Positions 51,843 through 60,534 of a stretch of DNA of 64,000 nucleotides are shown here, piece after piece. The notes beneath the pieces were generated by a model. It searched no databases, was not told the DNA's origin, and saw only the letters and a list, made by a program, of their open reading frames with translations. The stretch is from Flavobacterium sp. 245 (lineage in GTDB: Bacteria > Bacteroidota > Bacteroidia > Flavobacteriales > Flavobacteriaceae). Position 1 is the first letter of the stretch; each line of letters starts with the position of its first letter. The DNA is taken from assembly GCF_004362055.1 (NCBI RefSeq), contig NZ_SNXB01000002.1, forward strand, positions 558,001 to 622,000. The letters are read 5' to 3'. The translations under genes and the position numbers were made by a program.

Positions 51843-51905
51843 AGAAATGTGAAATGTGAAATGTGAAATGTAAAATGAATTTAAACCATTTCACATTTCA
51901 CATCT
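51843..51905. repeat. GAAATGT heptamer palindrome
   Basis: Four GAAATGT units in exact 7-base register (51844-51871), a short AT-rich loop, and two reverse-complement ATTTCAC units (51888-51901). It lies directly after the ytxJ stop and just before the stop of the facing gene. Confidence 0.88.
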
Positions 51906-51912
51906 TACAAAC

Positions 51913-53076
51913 TTAAAAACTTCCTCCAGAACCTCCTCCACTAAAACCTCCATCTCCAAACTCCATTGGATAATCTATCTTAACTTCTGGTTTCATTCCG
52001 AAAGTTGAAGCTACAATTAAAGCCTCGGCGTTTAAGAAATCATCTGAATGATTGATTCTGTCTGGCTTAAAGGTTATACCACTTTCTTTTTCTTTTAATT
52101 TTTTAATTGAAAAATACGCTACTGCGAATAAAATAAGTCCGCCAAGCGTCAAAGCTACTTCTATTGGTAAAACAGAATAATAAAAACGAATTGTATAGAT
52201 TGAGAATCCAATCGCTAAAAAGCTTATCCAAAGCATAATTCTATCTTTTGACCTTAAAGCCTGAATTAAGTAGACAATTGGAACAATAAAGGTAAATGCG
52301 TAAAAGAAAAATGCAAATGGAATATCAGTTCCTGGTCTGATTTGTGTTCCTAAAAGTTCAGCTGAAAGCTCTCTAACTACTAAATAATTACAAGAGAGAT
52401 AAAACAATATCAGACAAAAACTATTCGCTAGTAAGAGTCCGTTATAATAATAACTTTTGGTTAATTTATTGATTAATTTCCGTGTCAAAAAATAAGAAAT
52501 TGCTGCAAAAATCATCGCTGTGAATGGCAAAACAGCTTTTCCGATGTCGCCAAATTCAAACATTTGAAAGGATAAAAATGCTGTAGTCGCTAAACAAAAA
52601 ACCAGCATTGAGAGTAAATGCAAATATCTTAAAAACATAATAATTGCAGCTATTGCCATAAAAAATGCAACTACAGCTTCATAATTATCTGTGGTTATAG
52701 TAACAGCAATTCCAACTTGTAAAATTGCACCTAAAATAAAAGCATCATCCAAACCTTGATTATGATACTCTTGATTAGCAAATAATTCGGCCCCAGCAAA
52801 ACCAACCACAGCAAAAATATAGCAACATATTTTAAGGTAAATATCTTCTGAATTTATTCCAAACAAAGAAATCATTCCGCAGATAGAACCGTAAAGCAAA
52901 CTTCCTAATAAAAAGAAACCAATCCTGACCAAAATATTTTTTTGACCATTTAGAATAGGCAATTCTTTTTCTATAAATTTCTTTTGTTCTTTACTTATAA
53001 AACCTCCTTTATATAAAGTATCAGCTTCATTAATTAAAACTTCATTATCTAACTTTTTTCTATCGTGTACTATCAT
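51913..53076 (-). CDS. DUF4401/DUF2157-like multi-pass membrane protein
   Basis: A 387-residue membrane protein with a short soluble N-terminal segment (about 1-45, LYKGGFISKEQKKFIEKELP), nine or ten hydrophobic helices, and a C-terminal Gly-rich tail ending FGDGGFSGGGSGGSF. It resembles DUF4401-type proteins that partner DUF2157 proteins. The start ATG overlaps the upstream DUF2157 gene's stop in a 4-base ATGA arrangement, so the two are translationally coupled. Function unknown; the pair is often annotated as paired integral membrane proteins. Confidence 0.8.
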   Translation of the reverse strand: MIVHDRKKLDNEVLINEADTLYKGGFISKEQKKFIEKELPILNGQKNILVRIGFFLLGSLLYGSICGMISLFGINSEDIYLKICCYIFAVVGFAGAELFANQEYHNQGLDDAFILGAILQVGIAVTITTDNYEAVVAFFMAIAAIIMFLRYLHLLSMLVFCLATTAFLSFQMFEFGDIGKAVLPFTAMIFAAISYFLTRKLINKLTKSYYYNGLLLANSFCLILFYLSCNYLVVRELSAELLGTQIRPGTDIPFAFFFYAFTFIVPIVYLIQALRSKDRIMLWISFLAIGFSIYTIRFYYSVLPIEVALTLGGLILFAVAYFSIKKLKEKESGITFKPDRINHSDDFLNAEALIVASTFGMKPEVKIDYPMEFGDGGFSGGGSGGSF

Positions 53077-54071
53077 TCTGCAATTTCTTTATGAAAGTTT
53101 TTAATTAATTTAATGAACATTACAATCGAGCCAATGAAATAAGCTGGCAATAAAAAAATAAATAATTCCCAAATATTAGAGAAATCAACATCTTCAAAAA
53201 TTCTGAACAAAAATATATTAGCGCCAATATAGGCGTAAACAATCATGAAAATATACAAAGACATTGCCTTAAATTGATAGCTGATTTTATAAAAATAAAA
53301 AGTTGAGCCCGCCAAAACAACGGTAAAAATCATCCAAATTAAACTATCATAATGCAATAAATTACTTATTGCGGCGATACTTGTAATATGCAAAGCAAAA
53401 GTCAAAAAGATTAAACTAAAATGAGTTTTAAGTGAAATTCGGTTACTATAAATTGTCCATAAAACCAGTAAAACTCCGAGCATAACTGCAGAATAACTCA
53501 AACTCTCACTGGCATAAAAATCATTATTTTTTAATAAATCCTGAGGTGTTACTGAAAGTCCGACATAAGCTGCCAAACCTGTTACAGCAATTGTCAAGAC
53601 ACTTTTATTATCAAAATAATAAGCACAGAAGAAACTCACTATTGTTGGCACCAAAGTGGCTAATCCATAATGATCTCCAAATGGTTTATACTGAAACTGC
53701 AAATAACCAATGAAAATACAGGTGAGAATATTAGCCGCTAAGACTAAATATTCTAAAACAGGATGATCAAAAGTTGTTTCCGTTTTTTGAAAACCTTTAG
53801 CGTTTTTAAAACAATAATAAAAGCAGACAGCAATTACAAGCAAAAGAAGTGAGAGAATAGCCACATGACCAATACTGTCGATATTTTTATAAATCAATAT
53901 CCCAATTCCTGAAGTAAAAAGCAAAACAGACAAATAGAGAAAAAGTTTCAACTCAGCATTTAATGAAAAAATATTTAATCTGCGATAAGCAATTATTTCC
54001 TGATATTGATTTTCAGTAATTAGATTCTCATCAAAAAGCTTTTTAGTATTCTCGGCGTCAAATTTATTCAT
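53073..54071 (-). CDS. DUF2157-like multi-pass membrane protein
   Basis: A 332-residue membrane protein beginning with a soluble segment (FDENLITENQYQEIIAYRRL) as in DUF2157, followed by about eight to ten hydrophobic helices. It is the first gene of a two-gene unit with the DUF4401-like protein; the overlap ATGA (53073-53076) points to coupling. A -7 box (TATTTTTG, 54094-54101) lies 23 bases before the start, without a TTG at 19 bases. Function unknown. Confidence 0.82.
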   Translation of the reverse strand: MNKFDAENTKKLFDENLITENQYQEIIAYRRLNIFSLNAELKLFLYLSVLLFTSGIGILIYKNIDSIGHVAILSLLLLVIAVCFYYCFKNAKGFQKTETTFDHPVLEYLVLAANILTCIFIGYLQFQYKPFGDHYGLATLVPTIVSFFCAYYFDNKSVLTIAVTGLAAYVGLSVTPQDLLKNNDFYASESLSYSAVMLGVLLVLWTIYSNRISLKTHFSLIFLTFALHITSIAAISNLLHYDSLIWMIFTVVLAGSTFYFYKISYQFKAMSLYIFMIVYAYIGANIFLFRIFEDVDFSNIWELFIFLLPAYFIGSIVMFIKLIKNFHKEIAE

Positions 54072-54237
54072 ATTTCCTATATAAAAGATAACTCAAAAAT
54101 AGTGCTTTTTGTTTCAATAAAATTTAAATTGTAAAAATAATCGCGCTAAAAAAATAATCTCATCTTTATTAATAATACCAACAAATTTATCACAAACTTG
54201 AATTGCCTAAAGTTTAAATTTTAATTAATTACATTTA

Positions 54238-54251
54238 TGTAATCGATTACA
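54238..54251 (+). promoter_or_regulatory. LacI-type operator upstream of pectate lyase
   Basis: TGTAATCGATTACA, a perfect 14-base palindrome with central CG, the shape of a LacI/GalR-family operator. It lies 8 bases upstream of the -7 box and 48 bases upstream of the pectate lyase ATG, spanning the -33 region, so a bound repressor would block RNA polymerase. Confidence 0.75.
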
Positions 54252-54259
54252 TTTTATTA

Positions 54260-54267
54260 TATATTTG
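54260..54267 (+). promoter_or_regulatory. -7 promoter element for the pectate lyase
   Basis: TATATTTG, exact TAnnTTTG, 32 bases before the ATG at 54300. No TTG at 19 bases (TGT in the operator at 54238-54240 is the nearest). Confidence 0.65.
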
Positions 54268-54299
54268 CAATACAAAACCACCTTAACAAACCACAAAAA

Positions 54300-55619
54300 A
54301 TGAAATCAAAATTAATTGTACTATTTCTAATAGTAAGTGTGAATCTTATTTCGGCACAAAACTATTATATGACAGCACCTGAAGGATTTGGTGCCAATGC
54401 AACCGGCGGCGGAAATGCCACTCCCATAACTGTTTCAACTTACGCAGATTTGATTGCAAAACTCAAATTGACCACACCACAGGTTATTTTGGTTTCGGGA
54501 ACCATAAATTTCACGTACACAAGTTTACTAATAAACGACAAAACCATCATTGGACTTCCGGGCGCACGATTAGTAAATACGGATCAAACTGCTGCAGGTT
54601 CTGGAATTTTGAACATAAAACCGGGATCAAATAATATCATAATCCGAAATTTAATATTTGAAGGCCCTGGTGCTTATGACGTTGACGGCCATGACAATCT
54701 TACTTCTGAAGCGACAAATCTTTGGGTGGATCATTGTGAATTTCAAGACGGAATGGATGGAAATTTTGATAACAAAGGCAGCGCAGACAATGTAACTGTT
54801 TCCTGGACGAAGTTTACTTATTTAAAAGCTCCAAAATCAGGCGGTTCTGGTGGTGCAGACGATCACAGATTTTCTGATTTGGTAGGTTCTTCAAAAAGCG
54901 ATGCTCCGGCTGATGGCCATTACAGCATAACTTTTAAAAATTGTTATTGGGCAGAAGGATGCAAAGAAAGAATGCCAAGAGGTAGAAATGCTGAACTTCA
55001 TATTCTAAATTGTTATTATAATACGTCTGTATCAGGTTCTTTAGCGATTGGTTTAGGCGGAGGTGATAAAAATTCGACTTGTTATGTTGAAGGAACTGAC
55101 TTTGCTAAAATTGGGACTGCTTTTAAAAACTACATCAGCACCGATGGTGGAACAGTTGGAATAAGCTTTATAAATTCTCTAAAAGCTCCGACAGATTTTG
55201 GCGATGCTGTTGCAAAACCTTCATACACATACGCTACAATTCCTGCTACAGATGTTGCTGGTTATATTACTAATACTTCTTGCGGTGCCGGTGCTACCCT
55301 TCAAGTTGCTGCTGATGGAAAAATTGCATCGAGCTGTACCAATCTGGGATTAGGTGAAAAAAAAAGTCTAGACGTAAATCTTGACTATTATCCAACCGTT
55401 ATAGACAGTATTTTAAACATTAAATTTTCGAATTCAGAAAATGGAACGGCTTCTATAAATGTATTTTCATCTAATGGTGCAAAAGTATTCACAAAGTCAA
55501 AAAGCATTACTCCTGATGAAAAGCTAGAATTAAATCTAGGAAATCTTGCAAAAGGAACTTATGTCTGCAAAATTCAAATCGAAAACAGGATAAAAACTTT
55601 TAAGGTTATTAAAAACTAA
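54300..55619 (+). CDS. Secreted pectate lyase (PL1 family) with T9SS sorting domain
   Basis: A 439-residue exported polysaccharide lyase that cleaves polygalacturonate by beta-elimination. A signal peptide (about 1-19) is followed by the right-handed parallel beta helix of PL1 (about 25-330): TNLWVDHCEFQDGMDGNFDN (calcium-binding Asp/Glu region), DHRFSDLVG, and the catalytic Arg region CKERMPRGRNAELHILNCYY. The C-terminal ~75 residues (YYPTVIDSILNIKFS to KTFKVIKN) are a type A sorting domain for type IX secretion, so the enzyme should be exported to the surface. No SusC/SusD pair lies beside it. A LacI-type operator precedes the gene. Confidence 0.93.
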   Translation: MKSKLIVLFLIVSVNLISAQNYYMTAPEGFGANATGGGNATPITVSTYADLIAKLKLTTPQVILVSGTINFTYTSLLINDKTIIGLPGARLVNTDQTAAGSGILNIKPGSNNIIIRNLIFEGPGAYDVDGHDNLTSEATNLWVDHCEFQDGMDGNFDNKGSADNVTVSWTKFTYLKAPKSGGSGGADDHRFSDLVGSSKSDAPADGHYSITFKNCYWAEGCKERMPRGRNAELHILNCYYNTSVSGSLAIGLGGGDKNSTCYVEGTDFAKIGTAFKNYISTDGGTVGISFINSLKAPTDFGDAVAKPSYTYATIPATDVAGYITNTSCGAGATLQVAADGKIASSCTNLGLGEKKSLDVNLDYYPTVIDSILNIKFSNSENGTASINVFSSNGAKVFTKSKSITPDEKLELNLGNLAKGTYVCKIQIENRIKTFKVIKN

Positions 55620-55630
55620 AATCTCCTTAT

Positions 55631-55668
55631 AAAAAAAGGTCATTGAAAGAAATCAATGACCTTTTACT
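55631..55668. terminator. Bidirectional terminator between pectate lyase and argH
   Basis: AAAAGGTCATTG and CAATGACCTTTT arms with a 9-base loop; A-run on the left and T-run on the right, so it can end both converging transcripts. Confidence 0.88.
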
Positions 55669-55701
55669 TTTTAAAACTTACTTTTTAACTCTACAAAGAA
55701 A

Positions 55702-56982
55702 TTAAAAAGCCGCTTTCATTTTATCTTTTATTGCGTCAAGACATAAATTATTAATACTGCCTTCGTGCGTGTGTTTTGTTTCTTTTGGAGATTTATACGT
55801 TCCTGCTTCCAATTGTTCTGCAACAGCTTTGTAAGCATCTCTAAAAGGCATTCCTTCTACAACCATTTCGTTTAAAGTATCAACCGTAAACAAGTAATCG
55901 TATTTTTTATCTTCTAGAATATGATCTTTTACTGTAATATCTTTTATTGAAAAAATAGCAATATCCAGACAAGCTTTCAAGTTTTGAATCGCCGGAAACA
56001 AACCTTCTTTTAAAAGTTGTAGATCTCTGTGATAACCGCTTGGTAAGTTATTGGTAATCAAAGTTATCTCGTACGGAAGCGCCTGAATCTTATTGCATTT
56101 CCCTCTGATTAATTCGAATACATCTGGATTCTTTTTATGAGGCATAATACTTGAACCTGTTGTAAGATGCGCCGGCAAACCAATAAAATCAAAATTCTGG
56201 CTCATATACAAACAAACGTCCATGGCAAATTTTGATAATGTACCTGCAACGCTTGTCATGGCAAAAGCAACCGTTTTCTCTGCTTTTCCACGGCTCATTT
56301 GTGCCGCAACAGCATTGTATTTCAAGGTTTCAAACCCTAATTCTTTAGTCGTAAATGTTCTGTTGATTGGGAATGAACTTCCGTAACCTGCAGCAGAACC
56401 TAACGGATTCTGATCAACAATTTTAGAAGCTGCATTCAGCATTGTAATATCATCAATCAAACTTTCGGCGTAAGCAGAAAACCACATTCCGAATGATGAT
56501 GGCATTGCAATTTGTAAATGCGTATAACCTGGCAATAATACATTTTGATGTTTGTCTGCCGATTCCATCAACAAGTCAAACAATGTTTTTACCTGCTCTT
56601 TTATGGCTTTTAATTCGTCTTTTAAATACAAATGAACGTCTACTAAAACTTGATCGTTACGAGAACGTGCAGTGTGGATTTTCTTTCCTGCATCACCTAG
56701 TTTTGCGGTTAATAGATATTCTATTTTTGAATGCACGTCTTCGAAACTGTCTTCGATTTCGAAATTTCCAACTACGATATCAGCAATAATTTCGTTTAAT
56801 GCATCAACTAAAGAAGTTGTTTCTTCAGCAGTTAATAAACCAATCTGCCCAAGCATTTTGGCGTGCGCGATTGAACCTAAAGCATCGTATTTTGCTAAAA
56901 CTAAATCCAGTTCACGGTCGTTTCCAACGGTGAATTGTTCAATTTGTTTATCTGTTGGTATTCCTTTTTCCCAAAGTTTCAT
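55702..56982 (-). CDS. argH: Argininosuccinate lyase
   Basis: A 426-residue fumarase/aspartase-superfamily enzyme that splits argininosuccinate into arginine and fumarate, the last step of arginine synthesis. The signature is TTGSSIMPHKKNPDVFELIR near 270; SRNDQVLVDVHLYLKDELK and LPGYTHLQIAMPSSFGMW are further marks. It is slightly shorter than the E. coli enzyme (457). It is the last gene of the leftward arg/pro cluster. A terminator shared with pectate lyase follows. Confidence 0.96.
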   Translation of the reverse strand: MKLWEKGIPTDKQIEQFTVGNDRELDLVLAKYDALGSIAHAKMLGQIGLLTAEETTSLVDALNEIIADIVVGNFEIEDSFEDVHSKIEYLLTAKLGDAGKKIHTARSRNDQVLVDVHLYLKDELKAIKEQVKTLFDLLMESADKHQNVLLPGYTHLQIAMPSSFGMWFSAYAESLIDDITMLNAASKIVDQNPLGSAAGYGSSFPINRTFTTKELGFETLKYNAVAAQMSRGKAEKTVAFAMTSVAGTLSKFAMDVCLYMSQNFDFIGLPAHLTTGSSIMPHKKNPDVFELIRGKCNKIQALPYEITLITNNLPSGYHRDLQLLKEGLFPAIQNLKACLDIAIFSIKDITVKDHILEDKKYDYLFTVDTLNEMVVEGMPFRDAYKAVAEQLEAGTYKSPKETKHTHEGSINNLCLDAIKDKMKAAF

Positions 56983-56994
56983 AACTTAGATTTT

Positions 56995-57062
56995 TAGACT
57001 TCTTAGATAATTAGATTGTTAGACTTCTTAGATCTTTAGACTCCTTAGATTCTAGATTTAAT
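56995..57062. repeat. TTAGATNN octamer array
   Basis: Repeated TTAGACTT, TTAGATAA, TTAGATTG, TTAGATCT, TTAGACTC and TTAGATTC units in 8- to 9-base steps, between argH and the structured repeat (copy B). Confidence 0.85.
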
Positions 57063-57118
57063 TATTTGTCGTTTATTTTCTAATTTATTCTAATGTTGTC
57101 GTTTATACTGTTGGTGTG

Positions 57119-57247
57119 TCTAGCCCCGATAGCAGTGGAAATCCTTTTGTGCCGGGGTTCGGAACAAAAGATTACTTCACTTAATTTTTATTTCAATCGG
57201 AGTTCAGTGAACTTCGTTTGAAACGGATAGCGAGATTAGCTCCTAAT
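57119..57247. repeat. Structured extragenic repeat, copy B
   Basis: TAGCCCCGATAGCAGTGGAA then ATCC, a hairpin (CTTTTGT...CCG / CGG...ACAAAAG), GATTACTTC, then an inserted second hairpin (CGGAGTTC / GAACTTCG), GGATAGCGAGATTAGCTCCT. It shares the ends of copy A at 47236 but has this extra nested hairpin. It lies directly beyond the argE stop codon. Confidence 0.75.
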
Positions 57248-57252
57248 TAATA

Positions 57253-58323
57253 TTATAATTTAAAGAAATCAGTTAGTATTTTAATATACAAATCGACTCC
57301 TTCTTCAATTTCATTTACAAAAATAAATTCGTCTGCTGAATGCGAACGCAATGTTTCTCCGGGTCCTAGTTTTAAAGACTGACAGCTCAAAACCGATTGA
57401 TCTGAAAGCGTTGGTGAGCCATAAGTTGTTCTTCCTAAAGCGATTCCAGCTTGAACCAAACCGTGTGCAACTGGAATAGACGATGCGTTTAAATGCATTG
57501 ATCTTGGTGTTACTTCGGCATTTACGTTAGCTTTTACAACTTCAAGAATTTCGGCATTGGTGTAACGATCTGTTACACGAATATCTACAACCAAATCGCA
57601 TTCTGAAGGCACTACATTATGCTGTTTTCCAGCATTGATTTGCGTTACGGTCATTTTTACAGGACCTAAAACATCAGAGATTTTGTCGAATTTATAGTTT
57701 TTAAACCATTCCATTACCGGAATTGATTTGTATAAAGCATTATCATCATTTTGATGTGCGGCGTGGCTTGCAGTTCCTTTCACTTTTACATCTAAAACTA
57801 AAAGGCCTTTTTCCGCAACTGCCAATTGCATTAAAGTTGGTTCACCTACAATTGCACAATCTAATTCTGGTAAACTCTTTAAAACACTGTTTAACCCATT
57901 TTTTCCACTGCTTTCTTCTTCGGCGGAAGCCACAATTACGATATTATGTGAAAGATTTTGATTTTCGTAAAAATGAACAAATGTCGCTAATAATGAAACC
58001 AAACATCCTCCGGCATCATTACTTCCTAATCCGAATAATTTTCCGTCTTTTTCAATCGCTTTAAATGGATCGTTAATGTAAGCTTGATTGGGTCTAACGG
58101 TATCGTGATGTGAGTTTAGTAAAAGTGTTGGTTTATTTTCGTCAAAATATTTGTTGAAAGCCCACACATTATTGTTTTCTCTTTTAAAAGGAATCTCGTT
58201 TTGATTGAACCAATTTTCGATTAAAAGTGCCGTTTGATCTTCTTCACTTGAAAATGAAGGGGTTTCAATTAGGCTTTTTAATAAACTAATTGCTTCCTGA
58301 GTAAGCGTATTTATACTTTTCAT
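57253..58323 (-). CDS. argE: M20-family deacylase of arginine synthesis (ArgE-type)
   Basis: A 356-residue M20 metallo-hydrolase that removes the acyl group in arginine synthesis. The metal ligand His72 in NSHHDTV, Asp103 in LGSNDAGG, and the general base Glu pair Glu135/136 in VASAEEESSGKNG are seen, along with the dimerisation domain insertion (about 160-260). In Bacteroidota using N-succinylornithine transcarbamylase the substrate is N-succinylcitrulline rather than acetylornithine, so the assignment here depends on argF'. The ATG at 58323 is chosen; the longest frame starts in repeat-like sequence upstream. Confidence 0.9.
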   Translation of the reverse strand: MKSINTLTQEAISLLKSLIETPSFSSEEDQTALLIENWFNQNEIPFKRENNNVWAFNKYFDENKPTLLLNSHHDTVRPNQAYINDPFKAIEKDGKLFGLGSNDAGGCLVSLLATFVHFYENQNLSHNIVIVASAEEESSGKNGLNSVLKSLPELDCAIVGEPTLMQLAVAEKGLLVLDVKVKGTASHAAHQNDDNALYKSIPVMEWFKNYKFDKISDVLGPVKMTVTQINAGKQHNVVPSECDLVVDIRVTDRYTNAEILEVVKANVNAEVTPRSMHLNASSIPVAHGLVQAGIALGRTTYGSPTLSDQSVLSCQSLKLGPGETLRSHSADEFIFVNEIEEGVDLYIKILTDFFKL

Positions 58324-58451
58324 AAGTTTGGTTTCTTTGCCGCGAAGGCGCGAAGTCACAAAGTTTTTAATAAAAATCGTGACATTTTTGATTTGCGCAA
58401 ATTTCTAAAATTAAATTTTAAAAGCACTGCGCAGTGCTGTTTTTTTGCCTC

Positions 58452-58573
58452 TAATAACACGAATTTTCACAAATTATTTTTTTGTAACAGATTTAAAATC
58501 AAAATAAACTTTTTAATGTAAGTCTAAAATTATTTTCTCTTTTAAAAGAAAAAATTAGAGTCAATTCGTGGCA
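58452..58573. repeat. CACGAATT-type worn palindrome
   Basis: TAACACGAATTTTCACAAATT at the left and TCAATTCGTGGCAACA at the right, plus AAAGTTTATT-like symmetrical AT sequence between. It belongs to the same family as 21681 and 24099, between argE and argB. Confidence 0.65.
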
Positions 58574-58580
58574 ACATCTT

Positions 58581-59357
58581 TTATAATGTAATAGTTGTAT
58601 GCGGAATTCCTGAGTTTTGAAGCATTTTGTGATGTCCAATTTTAATTTTCTGTACACCTCTTGATAAACTATTGAAACAGTTATCCAATTTTGGAATCAT
58701 TCCGGAATGGATTACTTTTTCTTCTTTAAGTTTATTATATAATGCTTCATTGATTTCTGTAATTACAGATGAATCGTCTTCTGAATCTTGCAAAACGCCT
58801 TGTTTTTCAAAACAATACGTAAGCGTAACATCAAAAACTTCAGATAATGCAATTGACAATTCACTTGCAATAGTATCGGCATTTGTGTTTAACAATTGTC
58901 CGTTTTTATCGTGTGTAATCGCGCAGAAAACGGGAACAATTCCAGTTTCTAATAAAGTAGCTAATAATTTGGTATTGACTTGCTTTACATCACCTACAAA
59001 TCCGTAATCAATTGTCGGGTGATTTCTTTTTACTGACTGAATTAAATTTCCATCAGCTCCAGAAAAACCAATTGCATTATTGTCTTTGGCCTGCAATTGA
59101 GCGATAATATGTTTGTTGATTTGTCCGGCGTAAATCATTACCACAACATCCAGCATTGGAGCATCTGTAATTCGTCGTCCATCAATCATTTGCGGAACCA
59201 AACCAATACTCTGTGCCATTTTTGTAGCCGATTTTCCACCGCCGTGAACTAAAACTTTATAGCCTTCGATTTTAGAAAAATCAGTTAAAAATTGTTCTAA
59301 TTCTGCCGGATTATCGATGATGTTTCCACCAATTTTTATTATGGTAACTTTCTTCAT
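58581..59357 (-). CDS. argB: Acetylglutamate kinase
   Basis: A 258-residue amino-acid kinase family enzyme that phosphorylates N-acylglutamate in arginine synthesis. KIGGNIIDN at the N-terminus, VLVHGGGKSATKMAQSIGL near 36-53 and LNTNADTIASELSIALSEVF are the family marks. It lies between argF' and argE. The neighbouring transcarbamylase suggests that the natural substrate is N-succinyl- or N-acetyl-glutamate; the kinase sequence does not decide. The start is the ATG at 59357. Confidence 0.94.
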   Translation of the reverse strand: MKKVTIIKIGGNIIDNPAELEQFLTDFSKIEGYKVLVHGGGKSATKMAQSIGLVPQMIDGRRITDAPMLDVVVMIYAGQINKHIIAQLQAKDNNAIGFSGADGNLIQSVKRNHPTIDYGFVGDVKQVNTKLLATLLETGIVPVFCAITHDKNGQLLNTNADTIASELSIALSEVFDVTLTYCFEKQGVLQDSEDDSSVITEINEALYNKLKEEKVIHSGMIPKLDNCFNSLSRGVQKIKIGHHKMLQNSGIPHTTITL

Positions 59358-59444
59358 AAGATTCTAAGGTTCTGAGATTCTAAGATACTAAGTTTTTTGT
59401 GCGCAAAGTTTCTTAGCATCTTAGTAGCTTAGAATCTTAGCAAC
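59358..59444. repeat. Octamer palindrome between argB and argF'
   Basis: TAAGATTC, TAAGGTTC, TGAGATTC, TAAGATAC, TAAGTTTT in 8-base register, then CTTAGCAT, CTTAGTAG, CTTAGAAT, CTTAGCAA in reverse orientation. Confidence 0.9.
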
Positions 59445-59454
59445 TTTAAAAAAA

Positions 59455-60402
59455 TTATAGTTTTTTCAAAATCTTCTGTAAAACTAATTGTGCTGAATAC
59501 GTTCTATTATTCGCTTGTTCAATTACGATTGAATTTTCTCCATCCAAAACTTCATCGCTTACAATTACGTTACGACGAACAGGAAGACAGTGCATGAATT
59601 TTCCGTTGTTCGTTAAAGCCATTTTTTCCGCTGTAACTGTCCAGTTTGGATCGCTGTTGGTTACTTTTCCATAATCATTGAAATTGCTCCAGTTTTTTAC
59701 ATAAACGAAATCGGCATTTTCAAAAGCTTTGTTTTGATCGTATTCGATTTTGCAGTCTTTTGTAATTTCTGGGCTTAATTCGTAACCTTCTGGATGCGTG
59801 ATCACAAAATCCATGTCTTTTTGCATCTGCATCATTTCTACAAATGAATTGGCAACCGCTTGAGGCAAAGCTTTTGGATGTGGCGCCCACGAAAGTACCA
59901 CTTTTGGTTTGTGTTTCGTTTTGTGTTCTTCCATTGTAATGGCATCTGCCAAAGACTGCATTGGGTGACGAACAGCACTTTCCATATTTACAATTGGCAC
60001 TGTTGCATATTTCAAAAATCCAGAAATAACGGTTTCTGCATAATCTTTTTCTTTGTCAACTAAACCTGCAAAAGCACGGATTGCAATAATATCACAATAT
60101 TGAGAAACAACTTCTGCCGCTTCTTTGATATGTTCTGAAGCACCTGAATTCATTACTGCTCCATCTTCAAACTCTAACGTCCAGCCTTCGTTGGTAAAAT
60201 TCATTACCATAACGTTCATTCCTAAATTTAAAGCTGCTTTTTGAGTACTCAAACGCGTTCTTAAACTTGGGTTGAAGAACAACATTCCTAAGGTTTTGTT
60301 TTTCCCTAATTTTTTATTTTTAAGCGGCTCTTTTTTGATTTTAATTGCACTTTTTACCCATTTTGATAATGAGTCGATATCTTGAATTGAAATATAGTTC
60401 AT
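59455..60402 (-). CDS. argF': N-succinylornithine-type transcarbamylase
   Basis: A 315-residue transcarbamylase. The carbamoyl-phosphate site is FFNPSLRTRLSTQKA at residues 42-56, and MHCLPVRRNVIVSDEVLDGE near 270-290 is the HCLP loop in the form typical of the acetyl/succinyl-ornithine enzymes. The variable loop reads NSGASEHIKEAAEV: the residue before EH is Ser89. From memory, AOTCase has Glu at the matching position (Glu92) and Bacteroides SOTCase has Pro90; mutation of the AOTCase Glu to Ser, Ala, Pro or Val shifts it to succinylornithine. So N-succinyl-L-ornithine is the likely substrate. It lies in the arg/pro cluster. Confidence 0.92.
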   Translation of the reverse strand: MNYISIQDIDSLSKWVKSAIKIKKEPLKNKKLGKNKTLGMLFFNPSLRTRLSTQKAALNLGMNVMVMNFTNEGWTLEFEDGAVMNSGASEHIKEAAEVVSQYCDIIAIRAFAGLVDKEKDYAETVISGFLKYATVPIVNMESAVRHPMQSLADAITMEEHKTKHKPKVVLSWAPHPKALPQAVANSFVEMMQMQKDMDFVITHPEGYELSPEITKDCKIEYDQNKAFENADFVYVKNWSNFNDYGKVTNSDPNWTVTAEKMALTNNGKFMHCLPVRRNVIVSDEVLDGENSIVIEQANNRTYSAQLVLQKILKKL

Positions 60403-60411
60403 GTCTTTGTT

Positions 60412-60534
60412 TTTTGTTTAATCGGTTAATCGTCAATTTGTTTAACCGATAAACAAATTTAACTTTTATCCTTTTTGTTTTTTTTTTAGCAACTCTCTTT
60501 TAATCGATTAACCGAATTGACGATTAAACAATTA
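60412..60534. repeat. CGTTTAAT-type palindrome before argF'
   Basis: Perfect 13-base arms, 60426-60438 (TTAATCGTCAATT) and 60515-60527 (AATTGACGATTAA), inside longer imperfect ones made of TTAATCG/CGATTAA units of about 8 bases. A poly-T tract (60478-60487) occurs in the middle. The right end merges with the proB stop codon. Confidence 0.88.
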
